Shown: positions 8,866 to 18,170 of the stretch, one piece after another
Layout: each line of letters begins with the position of its first letter
Position numbering within the stretch: position 1 is the stretch's first letter
Assembly: GCA_024641095.1 (NCBI GenBank)
Contig: JAHEDR010000001.1
Span: 62,001-126,000 of the forward strand
Origin: Rhodoluna sp.
GTDB lineage: Bacteria > Actinomycetota > Actinomycetes > Actinomycetales > Microbacteriaceae
Reading direction: 5' to 3'
DNA length: 64,000 nt
The notes under the pieces: model-generated
Seen by the model: the letters and a program-made list of their open reading frames with translations, nothing else
What the model was told of the DNA's origin: nothing
The model's database searches: none
Made by a program: the position numbers and the translations under genes

Positions 8866-9707
8866 GCTTGATTCAAGCCGGTGTCACCAGTGCCGTTGCC
8901 ATTGCCGAGCGGCGTCGAGGCAAGTTGGGTCAAAGTGTTTACGCGGGCAGACCGCACCGAGTAATTCAAAGAAGTTTCTTTGCTTTGAAGTCCTCAACCT
9001 GGCTGGGCGTAGTTTCCGGTTTTGTTGAGCCGGTGTTTTACTTGCTTGCTTTTGGATTAGGTATCGGGCAGATCATTGGAAATCTAACCGATGGAGCTGG
9101 CAACCCTGTTAGTTACTCGCAGTACATTGCTCCTGCGCTGCTGGCAACCTCGGCCATGAATGGTGCTATCTACGACAGCACCTGGAATGTATTTTTCAAG
9201 ATGCATTTTGCCAAGCTTTACCAAACCATGCTGCACACCTCGCTTGGCGCGCTAGATGTTGCAATTGGTGAAATTAGCTGGGCTTTAATGAGAGGCACGG
9301 TTTACGCAATTGGATTCATGATTGTGGTCACGCCAATGGGCTTGGTCACCAGTTGGTATGGTCTACTGGCCATCCCTGCGGCAACCCTGATTGCCTTTGG
9401 TTTTGGCTCCATTGGCATGGCCGTCACCTCTTATGTCACAAACTTTCAGCAGATGAACTGGGTGAACTTCTTCATGTTGCCGATGTTCATGTTCTCGGGA
9501 ACCTTTTTTCCAATCAGCATCTACCCGGAGCCAATTCAATATGTGGTGATGGCTATGCCCCTATGGCAAGGAGTAGAGATGGTGCGAGGTCTAATGCTTG
9601 GCATCATTGACGGGGCACTGTTTGTGCACATTGCATACTTCTTGTTAATGACAATCGCCGGGTTGATTTTCACAACCCGGCGATTAACAGCTTTGTTTAT
9701 GCGTTAA
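8862..9707 (+). CDS. ABC-2 type transporter permease 2
   Basis: 281 residues, overlapping the previous gene by 4 bp (ATGA). It is a paralogue of it: both carry FSGTF followed by a proline-rich loop, here FFPISIYPEPIQ, and about six helices. The basic N-terminal region (AERRRGKLGQSVYAGRPHR) should be cytoplasmic. It ends the exporter operon and overlaps the opposite-strand gene at 9704 by 4 bp. Confidence 0.88.
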   Translation: MSLIQAGVTSAVAIAERRRGKLGQSVYAGRPHRVIQRSFFALKSSTWLGVVSGFVEPVFYLLAFGLGIGQIIGNLTDGAGNPVSYSQYIAPALLATSAMNGAIYDSTWNVFFKMHFAKLYQTMLHTSLGALDVAIGEISWALMRGTVYAIGFMIVVTPMGLVTSWYGLLAIPAATLIAFGFGSIGMAVTSYVTNFQQMNWVNFFMLPMFMFSGTFFPISIYPEPIQYVVMAMPLWQGVEMVRGLMLGIIDGALFVHIAYFLLMTIAGLIFTTRRLTALFMR

Positions 9708-10072
9708 GCAACTACACCCATAATTACCGCAAAGCTTAGGTTTGCAATAGTAAGTGCACCAATAGTTGGAACAACCCACTTAGGAGCTGAATCCTTCTTG
9801 GCGAATGTGTAGGCAATAAAGAAGATTGCAGTAATTACAAGACCCTTAATTGAAAGTGTCAGGTTGTTTACTTCTTCTCCGTTTGCGTAAACCAAACCGG
9901 TCAACACAAGGCCGGTAATAAGTGCAAGCCATGAACCGTGCAGGATTCCTGCGGTTACCGGTGCGCCAGTCTTGAAGTTCTTAGTCTGAACAAGTACGCC
10001 GCTAAGAATGGTTGCAAAACCAAGTAGGTGTAGCACAAGGGTAATGCGAATGATGATTTCTAGAATTTCCAT
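9704..10072 (-). CDS. Membrane protein of unknown function, 122 residues
   Basis: About four membrane helices fill nearly the whole chain (LVLHLLGFATILSGVLV, GSWLALITGLVLTGLVY, GLVITAIFFIAYTF, TIGALTIANLSFAVIMG). The start at 10072 has a GAAAGG ribosome-binding site at a good distance. The gene follows ribH on the same strand with only 18 bp between, so it is probably the last gene of the riboflavin operon, although it shows no likeness to known flavin transporters such as RibM, RibU or ImpX. Function unknown. Confidence 0.75.
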   Translation of the reverse strand: MEILEIIIRITLVLHLLGFATILSGVLVQTKNFKTGAPVTAGILHGSWLALITGLVLTGLVYANGEEVNNLTLSIKGLVITAIFFIAYTFAKKDSAPKWVVPTIGALTIANLSFAVIMGVVA

Positions 10073-10090
10073 TTAGGGACCTTTCGTTCC

Positions 10091-10552
10091 TTACGCGTTC
10101 AGTCTAGCCATGAGCACTGCGGCTTCTACGGCTTCGGCGCCCTTGTCTTCTTTTGAAGTAGGTAGGCCTGCACGGTCAAGTGCCTGTTGTGCGTCGTCAA
10201 CTGTCAATAGACCAAAACCAATAGGCACGCCGGTGTCCAATTGCACGCGAGTCAGGCCGTCGGTGGCAGAAGAACACACGTATTCAAAGTGAGGTGTCTC
10301 ACCCTGAATCACAACGCCAAGTGCAATCACAACATCCGCGCCGGCATCAATAGCCTTTTGCGCCCCAAGGGGTAGTTCAAATGCACCAGGCACTCGCCAG
10401 ATTTCGTAGGTATCGTTGCCAGCTTTTTGCAGAGCACGCTCGGCACCAGCTAGCAGACCATCGGTGATATCGGTGTGCCAACTTGTGACCACGATTGCAA
10501 CCTGAAGGCCGGTTGCATCGATCTCAATCTTTGGGGCTCCCGCTCCGCTCAT
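10091..10552 (-). CDS. ribH: 6,7-dimethyl-8-ribityllumazine synthase
   Basis: 153 residues, normal length. It condenses dihydroxybutanone phosphate with the ribityl-pyrimidine to give lumazine. Visible family segments are VVTSWHTDITDGLL, the GAFELPLGAQKA stretch (substrate and phosphate binding), GVVIQGETPHFEYV with the catalytic-type histidine, and PIGFGLLTVDDAQQAL. The start abuts the ribBA stop, so translation is coupled within the operon. Confidence 0.97.
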   Translation of the reverse strand: MSGAGAPKIEIDATGLQVAIVVTSWHTDITDGLLAGAERALQKAGNDTYEIWRVPGAFELPLGAQKAIDAGADVVIALGVVIQGETPHFEYVCSSATDGLTRVQLDTGVPIGFGLLTVDDAQQALDRAGLPTSKEDKGAEAVEAAVLMARLNA

Positions 10553-11785
10553 TTATTTTCCCTCCGGAATCATGTGGCCCATGCGGGCACGTTTGGTCTC
10601 TAGGTACTGCTCGTTTTGCTGAGCCGCACCAACGATTACTGGCACGAATGAATTCACCTTGATGCCAGCCTCGTTCAAGAATGAACTCTTGGCCGGGTTG
10701 TTGGTCATTAGGCGAACGCTCTCTACGCCAAGGTCACGCAAGATTGAAACCGCAGCGCCGTATTCGCGCGCTTCGCTAGGCAAACCAAGAGCCAGGTTTG
10801 CATCAACGGTGTCATAGCCCTTGTCTTGAAGCGCATAGGCCTTTAGCTTGTTTAGCAATCCAATACCGCGACCTTCTTGACCGCGCAGGTAAATCACAAT
10901 GCCACCCTTTGGATCGTTAGCAATCTGGTCAAGCGCAAACTCCAACTGTGGGCCGCACTCACACTTCAGTGAGCCAAATGCTTCACCGGTGATGCACTCC
11001 GAGTGCATGCGAATCAAAACATCTTCACCGGTTGGGTTGCCCGCAATGATTGCTACGTGATCGGCGGTGGTTCGAACGTCATAGTAGCCGCGCACGCGGA
11101 AGTCACCGTGAGTGGTTGGCAGTTTTGCTTCGGCCTCAAAGCGAATACGGTCATTCACGGTCTCGGCGGCAAACTCAACTGAGTCCAGTCGCATCTTCAC
11201 AATCTGATCAATCGAGATAACTGGAAGGCCAAATTTATCACCAATTTCAAAGGCCTCGGCCAATCGGGTCATGGTTCCGTCTTCGTTGGTCATCTCGCCA
11301 ATCACGCCAACCGGGGCCAGGCCCGCAAGCTTCATTAGATCAACTGTTGCCTCGGTGTGACCGCGGCGGTCAAGCACACCATTCTGGTGAGCACGCAGCG
11401 GAATCACGTGACCCGGGCGAATGATTGAGTCAAGCGTGCTGTCGTTATCGGCAAGCACTCGGAATGTTGTTGCACGATCGGCAGCAGAGATACCGGTGGT
11501 CACGCCCGCGGCAGCATCAACAGAGATTGTGTACTGGGTCTTGAATGGGTCCTGGTTGGTAGTTGCCATCAGGTTTAGGTTCAGGTGGTTAGCGCGCTGT
11601 TCTGTCATTGGGGCGCACAAGTAACCAGAGGTGTAGCGAATCATCCAACCAATCCACTCGGCACTTGCGTACTGCGCCGCCATGATGGCGTCTACTTCGT
11701 TTTCGCGATTCTCATCGTCGGCAACTAGTACCGGCTTTCCCTCGCGAAGAGCAATCAGGGCTTCTTCGATGCTAGATAGTTGCAT
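10553..11785 (-). CDS. ribBA: DHBP synthase / GTP cyclohydrolase II fusion
   Basis: 410 residues, both catalytic halves present. The N-terminal DHBP synthase part (about 1-205) has DDENRENEVD and RRGHTEATVDL. The C-terminal cyclohydrolase II part has the zinc site HSECITGEAFGSLKCECG and the LRGQEGRGIGL stretch, ending with NPAKSSFLNEAGI. It supplies both riboflavin precursors. Starts in a TAATG overlap with ribE. Confidence 0.97.
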   Translation of the reverse strand: MQLSSIEEALIALREGKPVLVADDENRENEVDAIMAAQYASAEWIGWMIRYTSGYLCAPMTEQRANHLNLNLMATTNQDPFKTQYTISVDAAAGVTTGISAADRATTFRVLADNDSTLDSIIRPGHVIPLRAHQNGVLDRRGHTEATVDLMKLAGLAPVGVIGEMTNEDGTMTRLAEAFEIGDKFGLPVISIDQIVKMRLDSVEFAAETVNDRIRFEAEAKLPTTHGDFRVRGYYDVRTTADHVAIIAGNPTGEDVLIRMHSECITGEAFGSLKCECGPQLEFALDQIANDPKGGIVIYLRGQEGRGIGLLNKLKAYALQDKGYDTVDANLALGLPSEAREYGAAVSILRDLGVESVRLMTNNPAKSSFLNEAGIKVNSFVPVIVGAAQQNEQYLETKRARMGHMIPEGK

Positions 11786-12381
11786 TAGTTGTTCCTCGCT
11801 TCAATTAGGCGCTCAATGTGCTTTGCCATCACATCAACCTCTAGGTTTACCTTTTGACCTGGCTTCTTGCTGCCCAGGGTAGTTACTGCAAGAGTTTCTG
11901 GAATAAGGCTTAGCCCAATCCAGTCCTCTCCAAGCTCGTTCACGGTTAGTGAGATTCCATCAATCGTGATTGAACCTTTGAGCACCACATACTTCATAAG
12001 TTCTTTTGGAATCGATACCCGCACCCATTCCCAGTTTTCGCTAGGCTCGCGCGAAATGATTTCGCCAACTCCGTCTACGTGACCAAGCACAACGTGGCCA
12101 CCAAAGCGAGTTGCCGCGGTCATGGCACGTTCTAGGTTCACCGGGTCGCCAACCTTAATGCCATTAAGGCTGGTTAGCTTCAGGGTTTCTTGCATCACAT
12201 CGGCAGTGAATGAAGTAGCATCGTGCTCTACCGCGGTCAGGCAGGTTCCACTAACCGAGATTGAGTCGCCGCGGTTTACATCGGAAACCACCAGTGGACC
12301 TTCAATTGTGATGCGCAGGGCATCTGGCAAAACCTCAATAGCTTTTACCTTGCCAAGTTCTTCAACGATTCCGGTAAACAT
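11785..12381 (-). CDS. ribE: Riboflavin synthase, alpha subunit
   Basis: 198 residues, made of two lumazine-binding barrels (MFTGIVEELG at the start; second unit from about residue 98 with GHVVLGHVDGVGEI). It dismutates two lumazines to riboflavin. The first repeat keeps SVSGTCLTAV, and the second SITIDGISLTV. Starts in a TAATG overlap with ribD and ends in one with ribBA. Confidence 0.97.
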   Translation of the reverse strand: MFTGIVEELGKVKAIEVLPDALRITIEGPLVVSDVNRGDSISVSGTCLTAVEHDATSFTADVMQETLKLTSLNGIKVGDPVNLERAMTAATRFGGHVVLGHVDGVGEIISREPSENWEWVRVSIPKELMKYVVLKGSITIDGISLTVNELGEDWIGLSLIPETLAVTTLGSKKPGQKVNLEVDVMAKHIERLIEARNN

Positions 12382-13406
12382 TAGTTCTCCTTATAAATAG
12401 CGCGAATCAGTAAATCAGCGCCAAGCTTTTTGGTTTCAATAAATTCCAGGCCCACGGCCTTGTCGATGGTGGCCACTTCAATATCGCGAATTGCTGTTGC
12501 CGGACCACCAATAAGTTTTGGTGCCAGGTAAATCAAAAACTCATCTGCGTAACCCAGGCTGATTAGCGATGATTCAAGTTGAGCGCCGCCCTCTACAAAC
12601 ACCTGACGAACGCCGCGATCAAAAAGTTGCTGCATCACGTTGCTAATGTCTCGAGTCTTTAGTTGAATGGTTTCCGAATCGGAATTGAAAACTCGGGCAG
12701 CAGGATTCAGCTCACGCTCGCCAACGATTACGCGCAGCGGTTGGTTTTCGTAAAGCGAACCATCTGGTTTACGAGCGGTTAGCTCCGGGTCATCAAGTTC
12801 TACGGTGTTGGTGCCAACCAAGATTGCCTGTGATGAAGCACGGCGGGCATGCACATCTTCACGTGCCTCGGCGCCGGTGATCCACTTGCTTGTGCCATCA
12901 GCGGCAGCGGTTCTACCATCAACGCTTGCGGCCCACTTAATAACAACGTATGGGCGCTTGTTGAACTTATTGGTAAACCACGGCGCAATCAGTTGCACGC
13001 ATTCGTCGCGCAGAACATCGCTCACTACCTCAACGCCAGCTTCTTCTAGAGTGAATCGGCCACCGCCTTCGGTCTTGCCCGGGTCGTAGGTTCCAAACAC
13101 AACTTTCTTTACGCCCGCCTCAATTAGGGCCTGAGCGCATGGGCCAGTTTTACCAACGTGATTGCAAGGTTCAAGAGTCACAACAGCAGTAAGGCCGTCG
13201 GCGGTTAAGTTTTTACCAGCAAGATTCTTCAGCGCATCAATCTCGGCGTGTGGGGTGCCGGCACCCTTGTGCCAACCTTCGGCAATAATCTCGCCGGCAT
13301 CGTTGATTAGGACCGCACCTACCTGGGGGTTCTCTCCATAGATAGGCGAGTTACCCGCGAGTGCGAGCGCGCGACTCATGGCCGCGACAAATTTGTTGTC
13401 GTTCAT
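12381..13406 (-). CDS. ribD: Bifunctional pyrimidine deaminase / reductase
   Basis: 341 residues from the ATG at 13406. A longer in-frame start at 13445 would lie inside the FMN riboswitch and is rejected. The N-terminal deaminase domain carries the zinc motifs HAEIDAL and PCNHVGKTGPCAQAL. The C-terminal reductase domain has VVIKWAASVDGRTAA, the SQAILVGTNTVELDDPELT stretch and VFVEGGAQLESSL. It is the first gene of ribD-ribE-ribBA-ribH and is controlled by the riboswitch immediately upstream. Confidence 0.95.
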   Translation of the reverse strand: MNDNKFVAAMSRALALAGNSPIYGENPQVGAVLINDAGEIIAEGWHKGAGTPHAEIDALKNLAGKNLTADGLTAVVTLEPCNHVGKTGPCAQALIEAGVKKVVFGTYDPGKTEGGGRFTLEEAGVEVVSDVLRDECVQLIAPWFTNKFNKRPYVVIKWAASVDGRTAAADGTSKWITGAEAREDVHARRASSQAILVGTNTVELDDPELTARKPDGSLYENQPLRVIVGERELNPAARVFNSDSETIQLKTRDISNVMQQLFDRGVRQVFVEGGAQLESSLISLGYADEFLIYLAPKLIGGPATAIRDIEVATIDKAVGLEFIETKKLGADLLIRAIYKEN

Positions 13407-13414
13407 GTTTCTTT

Positions 13415-13536
13415 CTTCTACCATCCGGACTTTAACCGTCGGCATCTGAATTTCACAGATTCAACCGCCAATGCTTTCGCACAGCCGGGTCGCGGGCTAT
13501 AACCGCCGGTTCAGACTTACACTGACCCCGAAGAAC
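13415..13536 (-). ncRNA. FMN riboswitch (RFN element)
   Basis: The minus strand shows the conserved RFN blocks in order: TTCTTCGGGG, the ACCGGCGGTTATAGCCCGCGA core, GAAATTC in the fourth helix and GCCGACGGTTAAAGTCCGGA, closing with TGGTAGAAG. The basal helix pairs TTCTTC (13535-13530) with GAAGAA (13418-13413). Its 3' arm belongs to the purine-rich ribosome-binding region GAAGAAAG directly before the ribD ATG, so FMN binding should block translation directly; no separate terminator is visible. Confidence 0.95.
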
Positions 13537-13563
13537 TATTAAGTTGTTGTTGCTAGTTCAAGA

Positions 13564-14568
13564 CTAACGCCCGGCAGGGATGAAGCCAACCCTGTCATAT
13601 ACGGTTGCCAGAGTCTTCTCAGCAAGCTCGTTGGCCTTGGCCGCGCCCTTTGCCAACAGGCGATCCAGCTCGGCCGGGTCTGCCAAAAGCTCGTTGGCAC
13701 GGTTGCGAATTGGCTCAATCTCGGCCAGAACCACATCGGCCACTTCACCCTTTAGGTCGCCATAACCCTTGCCGTCAAAGTGGGCAACCAGGGCATCAAT
13801 TGACTGCCCAGAAATTGCCGAGTGAATACCAAGCAGGTTAGAAACACCAGGCTTTGCCTCGCGGTCAAAACGAATTACAGAATCGGTGTCGGTAACCGCG
13901 CTCTTAATCTTTTTCAAAATCACGCTTGACTCGTCCATGATGTTGACCAAACCCTTAGGGTCACCAGACTTTGACATCTTTGCCTCTGGGTTTTGCAGGT
14001 CGTAAATCTTGGCGGTCTCTTTCAAGATCACGCCCTCTGGAATTACAAAAGTTTCACCAAATCGCGAGTTGAAACGAGTAGCCAAATCACGAGTTAACTC
14101 AATGTGCTGACGCTGGTCTTCACCAACTGGAACAGCCTTTGGTTGGTACAAAAGAATATCGGCTGCCTGCAGCACCGGGTAGGTAAACAAACCAACCGAT
14201 GTGGAATCGGTGCCGGCCTTTTGTGACTTGTCTTTGAATTGGGTCATGCGACCGGCTTCACCAAAACCGGTTAGGGTCATTAGAACCCAGGCAAGCTGCG
14301 CGTGAGCAGGAACGTGAGACTGCACAAACAGTGCCGACTTGTTCTCGTCAATACCGGCAGCCAAATACTGAGCCGCGGTGATGCGGGTATTCTGGCGAAG
14401 CTCGGCTGGGTCTTGTGGAACTGTGATGGCGTGCAGATCAACCACACAGTAATACGCGTTGTAGTCATCCTGCATCTTGGTCCAGTTGACCAAAGCACCC
14501 AGATAGTTTCCAAGGTGAAGGGAACCAGCAGAAGGCTGCATTCCAGATAGCAGGTTTGGTTTAGTCAT
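13564..14568 (-). CDS. trpS: Tryptophanyl-tRNA synthetase
   Basis: 334 residues from the ATG at 14568, chosen over the ATG two codons upstream because it lies exactly 7 nt behind a TAAACT box. Class I signatures are HLGNYLGAL (HIGH-type, about 18-26) and KMSKS in [12 protein letters not shown]. The family segment [19 protein letters not shown] is present. Charges tRNA-Trp. It lies between the rib operon and xth, all on the minus strand. Confidence 0.96.
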   Translation of the reverse strand: MTKPNLLSGMQPSAGSLHLGNYLGALVNWTKMQDDYNAYYCVVDLHAITVPQDPAELRQNTRITAAQYLAAGIDENKSALFVQSHVPAHAQLAWVLMTLTGFGEAGRMTQFKDKSQKAGTDSTSVGLFTYPVLQAADILLYQPKAVPVGEDQRQHIELTRDLATRFNSRFGETFVIPEGVILKETAKIYDLQNPEAKMSKSGDPKGLVNIMDESSVILKKIKSAVTDTDSVIRFDREAKPGVSNLLGIHSAISGQSIDALVAHFDGKGYGDLKGEVADVVLAEIEPIRNRANELLADPAELDRLLAKGAAKANELAEKTLATVYDRVGFIPAGR

Positions 14569-14575
14569 AGGCATA

Positions 14576-14581
14576 AGTTTA
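14576..14581 (-). promoter_or_regulatory. -10 box TAAACT of trpS, leaderless
   Basis: Minus strand TAAACT, seven bases (TATGCCT), then the ATG at 14568. The layout is the same as at purU and decides the trpS start. Confidence 0.55.
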
Positions 14582-14590
14582 GAGCCAGCC

Positions 14591-15421
14591 TTAAATTAGG
14601 TAGTCAACAACCACAGGGGAGTGATCGGTCCATCGGGTGTCGTAGCTTGCCGCTCGGTGCACCTTATAGTTGGCCGCCTTGGCGGCAAGCTTTGGGGTGG
14701 CCAGGTGGTAGTCAATTCTCCAGCCGGCATCGGTGTCAAAAGCTTGACCTCTATATGACCACCAGGTGTATGGGCCAGGCTCACCGGGGTGAGCGGCGCG
14801 GCCAATATCTACCCAGCCCTGCGCATTCATAAAGGTGTCAAAGTAGGCACGCTCTTCTGGCAAGAAGCCGGCGTTCTTGAGGTTGCCCTTCCAGTTCTTA
14901 ATGTCTAGCTCTGTGTGGCCAACGTTTAGGTCACCAACCACAACCGCGTATCCGCCGGCGGCAATCAACTCGGCCATGCGCTCTTGCATTGCCTTGAGGA
15001 ACTTGTACTTCTCAACCTGTTTTGGGGTGTCAACCTCGCCCGAGTGCACGTAGGTGCTGATGACGGTCACGACTTTGCTGCCAACTTTAAAGTCGGCCTC
15101 TAGCCAACGGCCGGCAGAATCAAAACTGTCTGGGCCAAGTGTGGTGCGCTCGGCCACCGGAGCCACCTTGCTCACAATCGCAACACCGGCACGGCCCTTT
15201 GCGCTCGCCGCATCGTGGGCAAAGTGCCAGCTGCCAGGTTTACCCTTTGTATCCAATGGTGGGTTGGCCTCGAATAACTCAACCAAGTCCTTGGTTTCGG
15301 CGCGCACCTCTTGCAGGGCAATCACATCCACGTCTTGATTGGCCGCTAGCCATTCGGCCATGCCCTTTTTGAATGCGGCGCGTACGCCATTGACGTTGAT
15401 GGTGGCTACTTTTAGGGGCAT
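14591..15421 (-). CDS. xth: Exodeoxyribonuclease III family AP endonuclease
   Basis: 276 residues, normal for Xth/ExoA enzymes that cut DNA at abasic sites. Active-site segments visible are [22 protein letters not shown] (metal-binding Glu), the [11 protein letters not shown] loop and the terminal [12 protein letters not shown] with the catalytic Asp-His. The gene starts 6 nt behind TAAACT. It is divergent from pckG. Confidence 0.95.
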   Translation of the reverse strand: MPLKVATINVNGVRAAFKKGMAEWLAANQDVDVIALQEVRAETKDLVELFEANPPLDTKGKPGSWHFAHDAASAKGRAGVAIVSKVAPVAERTTLGPDSFDSAGRWLEADFKVGSKVVTVISTYVHSGEVDTPKQVEKYKFLKAMQERMAELIAAGGYAVVVGDLNVGHTELDIKNWKGNLKNAGFLPEERAYFDTFMNAQGWVDIGRAAHPGEPGPYTWWSYRGQAFDTDAGWRIDYHLATPKLAAKAANYKVHRAASYDTRWTDHSPVVVDYLI

Positions 15422-15427
15422 TTAGGT

Positions 15428-15433
15428 AGTTTA
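15428..15433 (-). promoter_or_regulatory. -10 box TAAACT of xth, leaderless
   Basis: Minus strand TAAACT, six bases (ACCTAA), then the ATG at 15421; no ribosome-binding site. Confidence 0.55.
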
Positions 15434-15455
15434 TGCCAACCCGATAATTGCCTCT

Positions 15456-15466
15456 TTGTATACATT
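15456..15466. promoter_or_regulatory. Operator-like site 1 upstream of pckG
   Basis: TTGTATACATT contains the 8-base palindrome TGTATACA. It is the exact reverse complement of a second site at 15540-15550. The GT-AC core resembles sites bound by GntR-family regulators; the regulator itself is not in this window. Confidence 0.5.
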
Positions 15467-15533
15467 TTCATAACTCACATCGATGATATCCATCGGAAAC
15501 CCAATGTAATCGGTTGCATAAATTTCTGACTGC

Positions 15534-15539
15534 TAGCCT
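15534..15539 (+). promoter_or_regulatory. Putative -10 box TAGCCT of pckG
   Basis: TAGCCT matches the -10 form seen at birA. A start point near 15546 would fall inside the second TGTATACA palindrome, so a bound regulator would block transcription. The leader to the ATG would be about 60 nt and includes an AAAGGAG ribosome-binding site at 15588-15594. A TTGCAT at 15514-15519 is only a loose -35. Confidence 0.35.
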
Positions 15540-15550
15540 AATGTATACAA
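15540..15550. promoter_or_regulatory. Operator-like site 2 at the pckG promoter
   Basis: AATGTATACAA, the exact inverted copy of the site at 15456-15466, separated from it by 73 bp. It overlaps the probable transcription start of pckG. Confidence 0.5.
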
Positions 15551-15605
15551 TCCAAACACCTAGAGGGTTGACAATTTCTCACCGGACAAAGGAGTCCAAA
15601 ACGAA

Positions 15606-17408
15606 ATGCCAAAGAATCAGGTAGAAAAATGGGTCGCAGACGTAGCCAAACTCACCAAGCCAGACAACATCGTCTGGTGTGACGGTTCGCAACGTGAATG
15701 GGACGAACTTACCTCGCTACTAGTAGCAAACGGTACCTTCATCAAACTCAACGAAGATCTGCGCCCAAACAGCTATCTGGCTCGCACTCACCGAGGCGAT
15801 GTGGCACGAGTCGAAGACCGTACCTTTATTTGCAGTGAGCACCAGGCCGATGCCGGCCCATCTAATAACTGGCGTGAACCAACCAAGATGAAGGTTCTGC
15901 TTCGTGGTTTATTTGCCGGTTCAATGCGCGGCCGAACCATGTACGTGGTGCCATTTTCTATGGGCCCAATAGATTCACCGCTGGCTCGCTACGGTGTTGA
16001 AATTTCAGATTCGCCATACGTGGTTTTGAACATGCACCTCATGACCAGAGTGTCACCGGTCGTTACCGAGAAAATTGCAGCAGGTGCCGATTGGGTTCCT
16101 GCGCTGCACTCGGTGGGTGCACCGCTGGTTGATCACCACGGTGATCGCAAAGCCGATACCACCTGGCCGTGCAATGCCGAAAAATACATTTGCCACTTTC
16201 CGGAGTCCAAAGAAATTTGGTCGTTTGGTTCCGGCTACGGGGGCAACGCGCTGCTTGGTAAAAAGTGCATGTCACTTCGTATTGGTTCAACCATGGCTCG
16301 CGATGAGGGCTGGCTTGCCGAACACATGCTGATCATTGGTGCAACTTCACCTCAGGGTAAGAAGTACCACTTTGCCGCAGCATTTCCGTCGGCCTGTGGC
16401 AAGACAAACTTGGCAATGCTTAAGCCAACCATTCCGGGTTGGAAAGTTGAAACCATTGGTGATGACATTGCCTGGATTGCTCCGGGTGCCGACGGCCGCT
16501 TGCGAGCAATTAATCCCGAGGCCGGATTCTTTGGTGTTGCGCCTGGCACCAGCATGAAAACAAACGCCAACGCAATGGAGACCATTAAGGCAAACACAAT
16601 TTTCACAAACGTTGCCCTCACCGATGACGGCGATGTTTGGTGGGAAGGGCTAACCGATACCCCACCGGAGCACCTGGTGGACTGGGTTGGCGATGACTGG
16701 ACTCCAGACAACTCGTTCCCTGCAGCTCACCCAAACTCAAGATTCACAGTTGCAGCATCTCAGTGCCCAACCATTTCTAGCGAGTGGGACGACCCGCAAG
16801 GTGTGGCGCTTGATGCAATCTTGTTTGGTGGTCGTCGTGCAACTAACGTGCCACTTGTGGTTCAGTCTCGCGATTGGCAGCACGGAGTATTCATGGGTGC
16901 AACAATCTCAAGCGAGCAGACCGCTGCCGCCGAGGGGCCAGTAGGGCAGTTGCGTCGCGATCCGTTTGCGATGCTACCGTTCTGCGGCTACAACATGGCC
17001 GACTACTGGCAGCACTGGCTAGATGTTGGTCTAGGTATAGAGGAATCAAAGCGCCCAAAGGTGTTCCAGGTTAACTGGTTCCGTAAAGATGCCGACGGCA
17101 AGTTACTGTGGCCGGGCTTTGGTGAAAACTCACGAGTAATTGAATGGATTGCAAACCGCATTGAAGGTTTGGTTGATGCAGTTGATTCGCCGATTGGAAA
17201 GCTACCGGTGAAGAAGGAATTCAACCTAGAAGGTCTAAAGATTTCCGATAAGCAGTTCAATCAAATCTTTGAAGTCAACCCAGAATCTTGGGGAGTGGAA
17301 GCCGCCATGACTGAGAAGTACTTTAAGAACTTTGACGGAAATATTCCAGAAGCACTAACGGGCCAACTGCAAGAGTTGACCCGTCGGCTTGAAAAAGTTA
17401 ATTCTTAA
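15606..17408 (+). CDS. pckG: Phosphoenolpyruvate carboxykinase (GTP)
   Basis: 600 residues, normal for the GTP-dependent enzyme that converts oxaloacetate to PEP for gluconeogenesis. The P-loop reads FPSACGKTN (about 259-267), the PEPCK-specific kinase-2 region [10 protein letters not shown], and the family block [12 protein letters not shown] and [11 protein letters not shown] are present. The ribosome-binding site AAAGGAG is 11 nt upstream. It is convergent with sdhB with no gap between the stop codons. Two operator-like palindromes upstream suggest carbon-source control. Confidence 0.97.
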   Translation: MPKNQVEKWVADVAKLTKPDNIVWCDGSQREWDELTSLLVANGTFIKLNEDLRPNSYLARTHRGDVARVEDRTFICSEHQADAGPSNNWREPTKMKVLLRGLFAGSMRGRTMYVVPFSMGPIDSPLARYGVEISDSPYVVLNMHLMTRVSPVVTEKIAAGADWVPALHSVGAPLVDHHGDRKADTTWPCNAEKYICHFPESKEIWSFGSGYGGNALLGKKCMSLRIGSTMARDEGWLAEHMLIIGATSPQGKKYHFAAAFPSACGKTNLAMLKPTIPGWKVETIGDDIAWIAPGADGRLRAINPEAGFFGVAPGTSMKTNANAMETIKANTIFTNVALTDDGDVWWEGLTDTPPEHLVDWVGDDWTPDNSFPAAHPNSRFTVAASQCPTISSEWDDPQGVALDAILFGGRRATNVPLVVQSRDWQHGVFMGATISSEQTAAAEGPVGQLRRDPFAMLPFCGYNMADYWQHWLDVGLGIEESKRPKVFQVNWFRKDADGKLLWPGFGENSRVIEWIANRIEGLVDAVDSPIGKLPVKKEFNLEGLKISDKQFNQIFEVNPESWGVEAAMTEKYFKNFDGNIPEALTGQLQELTRRLEKVNS

Positions 17409-18170
17409 TTAAGGCTTGCCTCTTAGGATTGCCTGCTTTACCTCGGCGATTGCCTTGGTGACTTCAATTCCGCGAGGGCATGCCTCGGTGCAGTTGAAGG
17501 TGGTGCGGCAACGCCACACACCTTCTTTGTCGTTCAAGATGTCAATGCGAAGTTCCGCACCTTCATCGCGAGAGTCAAAGATGAATCGGTGTGCATTCAC
17601 AATTGCAGCTGGGCCAAAGTACTGACCGTCTGTCCAGAACACTGGGCAAGAGGTGGTACACGCGGCACACAAGATGCACTTGGTGGTGTCTTCAAACTTT
17701 GAGTGCTGCTCGGCTGACTGAAGGCGTTCCTTCTCTGGCTTGTCGCTGGCAATCAAGAACGGGTTGATGTCGCGGTAAGCCTGGTAGAACGGGTTCATGT
17801 CAACGACAAGATCCTTCTCTACATTTAGACCCTTGATTGGCTCAACGTAAATTGGCTGAGTGATGTCTAGGTCTTTAATCAGGGTCTTACAAGCTAAACG
17901 GTTGCGGCCGTTGATGCGCATTGCATCGGAACCACAAACACCGTGTGCACATGAACGACGGAAGGTTAGTGAACCATCCATTTCCCACTTGATCTTGTGA
18001 AGAGCATCAAGAACGCGGTCGGTGCCGTGAACCTGCACATCAAAGTCTTCCCAGCGAGCTTCTTGACCATCTTCTGGGTTGAAGCGGCGAACAAACAGGG
18101 TTACCTGAAATGTTGGGACGGCACCCATTTGTTCGAATTCGGTTCCTTTAGTAGCTACTGCAGTTGCCAT
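17409..18170 (-). CDS. sdhB: Succinate dehydrogenase iron-sulfur subunit
   Basis: 253 residues. It carries electrons from SdhA through three clusters: [2Fe-2S] ligands in CAHGVCGSDAMRI followed by NRLAC, [4Fe-4S] in CILCAACTTSCP, and [3Fe-4S] with CTEACPRGI. It starts in a TAATG overlap with the sdhA stop and is the last gene of sdhCDAB. Confidence 0.97.
   Translation of the reverse strand: MATAVATKGTEFEQMGAVPTFQVTLFVRRFNPEDGQEARWEDFDVQVHGTDRVLDALHKIKWEMDGSLTFRRSCAHGVCGSDAMRINGRNRLACKTLIKDLDITQPIYVEPIKGLNVEKDLVVDMNPFYQAYRDINPFLIASDKPEKERLQSAEQHSKFEDTTKCILCAACTTSCPVFWTDGQYFGPAAIVNAHRFIFDSRDEGAELRIDILNDKEGVWRCRTTFNCTEACPRGIEVTKAIAEVKQAILRGKP

Noticed and set aside
15568-15573. Perfect TTGACA upstream of pckG, considered as its -35 box
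   Set aside because: It is only 38 bp from the ATG and no -10 hexamer lies 16-19 bp downstream; the AAAGGAG site falls there instead.
16352-16711. 119-codon minus-strand frame inside pckG
   Set aside because: Overlaps the P-loop region of a confident gene on the other strand.
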